Shown piece after piece: positions 62,172-64,000 of a stretch of 64,000 nt of DNA; the first letter of the stretch is position 1, and each line of letters begins with the position of its first letter. Where the stretch lies: assembly GCA_030697665.1 (NCBI GenBank), contig JAUYPJ010000037.1:1-64000 (forward strand), read 5' to 3'. Below the pieces are notes generated by a model. That model was not told the origin of the DNA. It saw only the letters and a list, made by a program, of their open reading frames with translations, and did not search any database. Position numbers and translations under genes: made by a program. This DNA comes from Candidatus Omnitrophota bacterium. GTDB lineage: Bacteria; Omnitrophota; Gorgyraeia; Aquiviventales; Aquiviventaceae.

Positions 62172-63362
62172 TTACGCCACGTGACCCACCCCGCGCTTGG
62201 ACCGCATGAGATCTTCATACCACTGTTCGTAGGACCGCACCATCCCCAGGGCATCAAAGTGCCGTTCAACCCGTTCCCGTGCTCGCGCCGCAAGGTCCCT
62301 CGCCAACACGCGATCCTGCAGCAGACGCTTCATGGCCTCCGCAAGCCCCACGGGATCCTCTGGGGAAACGAGCAGGCCGGTCTGTCCGTTGGTAATAATC
62401 TCGGGCACCCCCCCGCTCTCACAGGCCACCACTGGAACTTCGAGTGCCATCGCTTCAAGCATGGCGATTCCGAAGCCATCCCAGATGGAGGGAAGGACGA
62501 ACAGGTCGCTACCACGCAGGAGCGCAGGGACATCCTCACGGCGACCAAGGAAACGCACCGTATCGTCCAGTCCCAGGGCTCGTGCCCGCGCCTGGATCGC
62601 GGGCCGCTCCGGCCCGTCCCCGATCAACAGACATTCGAGCGCGAACTCCGGCACAAGACGGCGGAGCGCCTCCAGCAGGACGCGGTGTCCTTTAACCGGG
62701 GCGAATGCCGCCACGGTCACGATGCGAAAGGACCGAGCCCTTCCAGAGAAGGCATACGGTGCAGCGTTTCGTTCGGCCGTTTGTTCCCCTGCTGTGCGGA
62801 TCTGGCTGATCTCAATCCCATTATGGATGACCCGCACGCGCTCTGGACGGAGCTTGATGCCAGGCCTGGAACACACGGCCTGCCTCACCGCTTCGCTACA
62901 GGCGGCCATTCCGTTGAAGAAGCGATACATCCCGCGATACACCTGTGAGCTGATCCGCCATCTGACACGTCTGGGAAACGGCTCTGTCTCCCAGAAAAAG
63001 TTGACGTTGTGGAGCGTAGCCGCTAACACCGGAACGCTCACCAAACGGCTGGCGAGTAGTCCGTAGAGGTCGCCGTGAAACAGATGGGTATGGAGGATGT
63101 CGACTCGTTCTGTACGGATCAAGGACGCCAGGTGACGAAGCGTCCGGACATTGGGATACACGGGAAACGAGAACGGATAGACGTGCACGTCGCCTGCACG
63201 TCCCAATCGATCCGTCAAGGAAGACCGGGGACACACGAGAGATACGTTGAACCGACGCCGGTCGAGGTGGCGTGCGAGCAGCTCCACGACACGCCATCCA
63301 CCACCGAGCTGATCCGTCGAGATCACGAGCATCACCCGCAAGGAAATGAGCGGATCAATCAT
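62172..63362 (-). CDS. GT4 glycosyltransferase
   Basis: 396 residues. VMLVISTDQLGGGWRVVELL opening, HTHLFHGDLYGLLASRLVSV, RIVTVAAFAPVKGHRVLLEA, CLLIGDGPERPAIQARARAL and donor block LFVLPSIWDGFGIAMLEAMA with PVVACESGGVPEIITNGQTG. ATG 63362 overlaps the upstream stop by eight bases; an inner ATG at 63332 is possible. Retaining enzyme by family; sugar unknown. Confidence 0.92.
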   Translation of the reverse strand: MIDPLISLRVMLVISTDQLGGGWRVVELLARHLDRRRFNVSLVCPRSSLTDRLGRAGDVHVYPFSFPVYPNVRTLRHLASLIRTERVDILHTHLFHGDLYGLLASRLVSVPVLAATLHNVNFFWETEPFPRRVRWRISSQVYRGMYRFFNGMAACSEAVRQAVCSRPGIKLRPERVRVIHNGIEISQIRTAGEQTAERNAAPYAFSGRARSFRIVTVAAFAPVKGHRVLLEALRRLVPEFALECLLIGDGPERPAIQARARALGLDDTVRFLGRREDVPALLRGSDLFVLPSIWDGFGIAMLEAMALEVPVVACESGGVPEIITNGQTGLLVSPEDPVGLAEAMKRLLQDRVLARDLAARARERVERHFDALGMVRSYEQWYEDLMRSKRGVGHVA

Positions 63363-64000
63363 GGCGTCGCTCCGAAACCCCCCGGGTCGTCGCGCGCAGA
63401 CCGCGCCGCAACAACCGCGCTGCCTCTCGACTGAGGCGGGGCCAGGGCTGTTGGTCATCGGTCCTTGAGAACCGTGAGGGACGACGCTGCAATCCCGAAA
63501 AGTACTGTTCGTAGGGCAAGCCCTGGACGATCCGCCCAGGGGCGGCTGCGCCAATCCACTCCGGATGCGCCAGGAGCTGCTGGGTATCCGCCAGGCCACC
63601 TGTCCTGTTCTTGAAGAGCGTGCGGTTGGCCACGTCGAACACGAACGTCCTGGGGCCCATGTCAACCAGCGCGACTATCAAGAAGTGGTCGGAGCGCCCC
63701 AGTGGAGTGAGCTTCGCAAGACCTGCCTGGAAGCCAGCGTAGCCGGCCAGAAGCACAAAGGCCTCGGTTCTCTGGTCTCCTGGCCCATAGCCCCTGATGA
63801 GGATGTGCAGCGGGTGGTCATCCACAATCGGAAAGCCTTCGGGCACCGATCGAATATGCGTGGTCACCCACGAGAAAATCCTCACAAGCTTCTCTTCGTC
63901 ATCTGATATGCCAGCAACGATGTCGTGTACCATGCGTCTGGTCTGGAGGTCGCGGCTGAGGAAATGAACGGCCTTTTCGTACAGCGGCAGCTGTTGACTC
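63355..64000 (-). CDS. Transglutaminase-fold protein lacking the catalytic Cys (cut by window edge)
   Basis: The frame is open to base 64000, so the amino end lies outside; about 214 residues are present. SDDEEKLVRIFSWVTTHIRS opens the transglutaminase-like core, but the Cys site reads RGYGPGDQRTEAFVLLAGYA, where the related protein at 49840 has RGIGWCDYQSKTYMRLLAAC. The later His-x-x-x-Glu becomes DHFLIVALVD while the Asp of FVFDVANRTLF stays. Probably a non-catalytic relative, for example a binding or assembly factor. Coupled to the GT4 gene. Confidence 0.72.
   Translation of the reverse strand, partial: SQQLPLYEKAVHFLSRDLQTRRMVHDIVAGISDDEEKLVRIFSWVTTHIRSVPEGFPIVDDHPLHILIRGYGPGDQRTEAFVLLAGYAGFQAGLAKLTPLGRSDHFLIVALVDMGPRTFVFDVANRTLFKNRTGGLADTQQLLAHPEWIGAAAPGRIVQGLPYEQYFSGLQRRPSRFSRTDDQQPWPRLSREAARLLRRGLRATTRGVSERRHD

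Overview
The window is one continuous GC-rich bacterial chromosome segment. Nearly every gene lies on the minus strand; the only convincing plus-strand gene is a TPR protein at 28211-28807. No rRNA, tRNA, CRISPR array, insertion sequence or phage gene was seen. Gene content (argCJBDFG, rplM-rpsI, leuB-asd-truA, secG-tpiA-pgk-gap, def-fmt, WecA-type transferase joined to a CapD-type amino-terminal region, many glycosyltransferases) and the heavy load of short intergenic repeats would fit an uncultivated Gram-negative lineage such as Candidatus Omnitrophota or a relative. That placement is inference; no marker in the window fixes it.

Layout in the order of transcription, from high to low coordinate. 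(1) 64000-34800: an envelope polysaccharide locus with more than ten glycosyltransferases (GT2, GT4, GT9, GT-C and CgeB-like), a Wzx flippase, an O-antigen ligase, a WecA/MraY-type initiating transferase, an NAD-dependent epimerase, a polysaccharide deacetylase, methyltransferases, two transglutaminase-fold proteins, a glycosyltransferase-DUF218 fusion and a wedged VapBC-type toxin-antitoxin pair. Many neighbours overlap by 1-8 bases, which suggests one translationally coupled operon. (2) 34800-28900: a methyltransferase, another deacetylase, an MGDG-synthase-like glycosyltransferase, family 4 uracil-DNA glycosylase and PriA. (3) 28000-20700: def, fmt, two galT-like genes, gap, pgk, tpiA and secG. 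(4) 20600-15100: a complete oligopeptide ABC transporter, oppABCDF. (5) 15000-9170: marC, glgC, thiG, leuB, asd and truA. (6) 9180-6450: a sodium-coupled NSS transporter with a 32-residue partner protein, then rplM and rpsI. (7) 6330-1: the arginine pathway argC, argJ, argB, argD, argF and the start of argG.

The striking part is the DNA between genes. Most gaps in the left 33 kb are filled with tandem degenerate units, mostly seven bases long and of more than ten unrelated sequences, usually arranged as two complementary arms. They begin on or at the stop codon of one gene and often end near the start codon of the next. In several genes (argG, argD, truA, asd, thiG, priA, the uracil-DNA glycosylase, the oppA signal peptide and a triple glycosyltransferase) similar repeat DNA is translated as an in-frame insert or tail. 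ThiG and the glycosylase even share an 18-residue repeat-encoded peptide. A second type of element, with 19-base terminal inverted repeats ending in ATCCCAC, sits exactly between stop and start codons at three places, with a possible miniature form at a fourth. Other points of note are an in-frame stop that splits a WecA-CapD-like reading frame, a GalT paralog and an Fmt that each lack an expected catalytic residue, and promoters whose -10 box lies 7-10 bases from the start codon.
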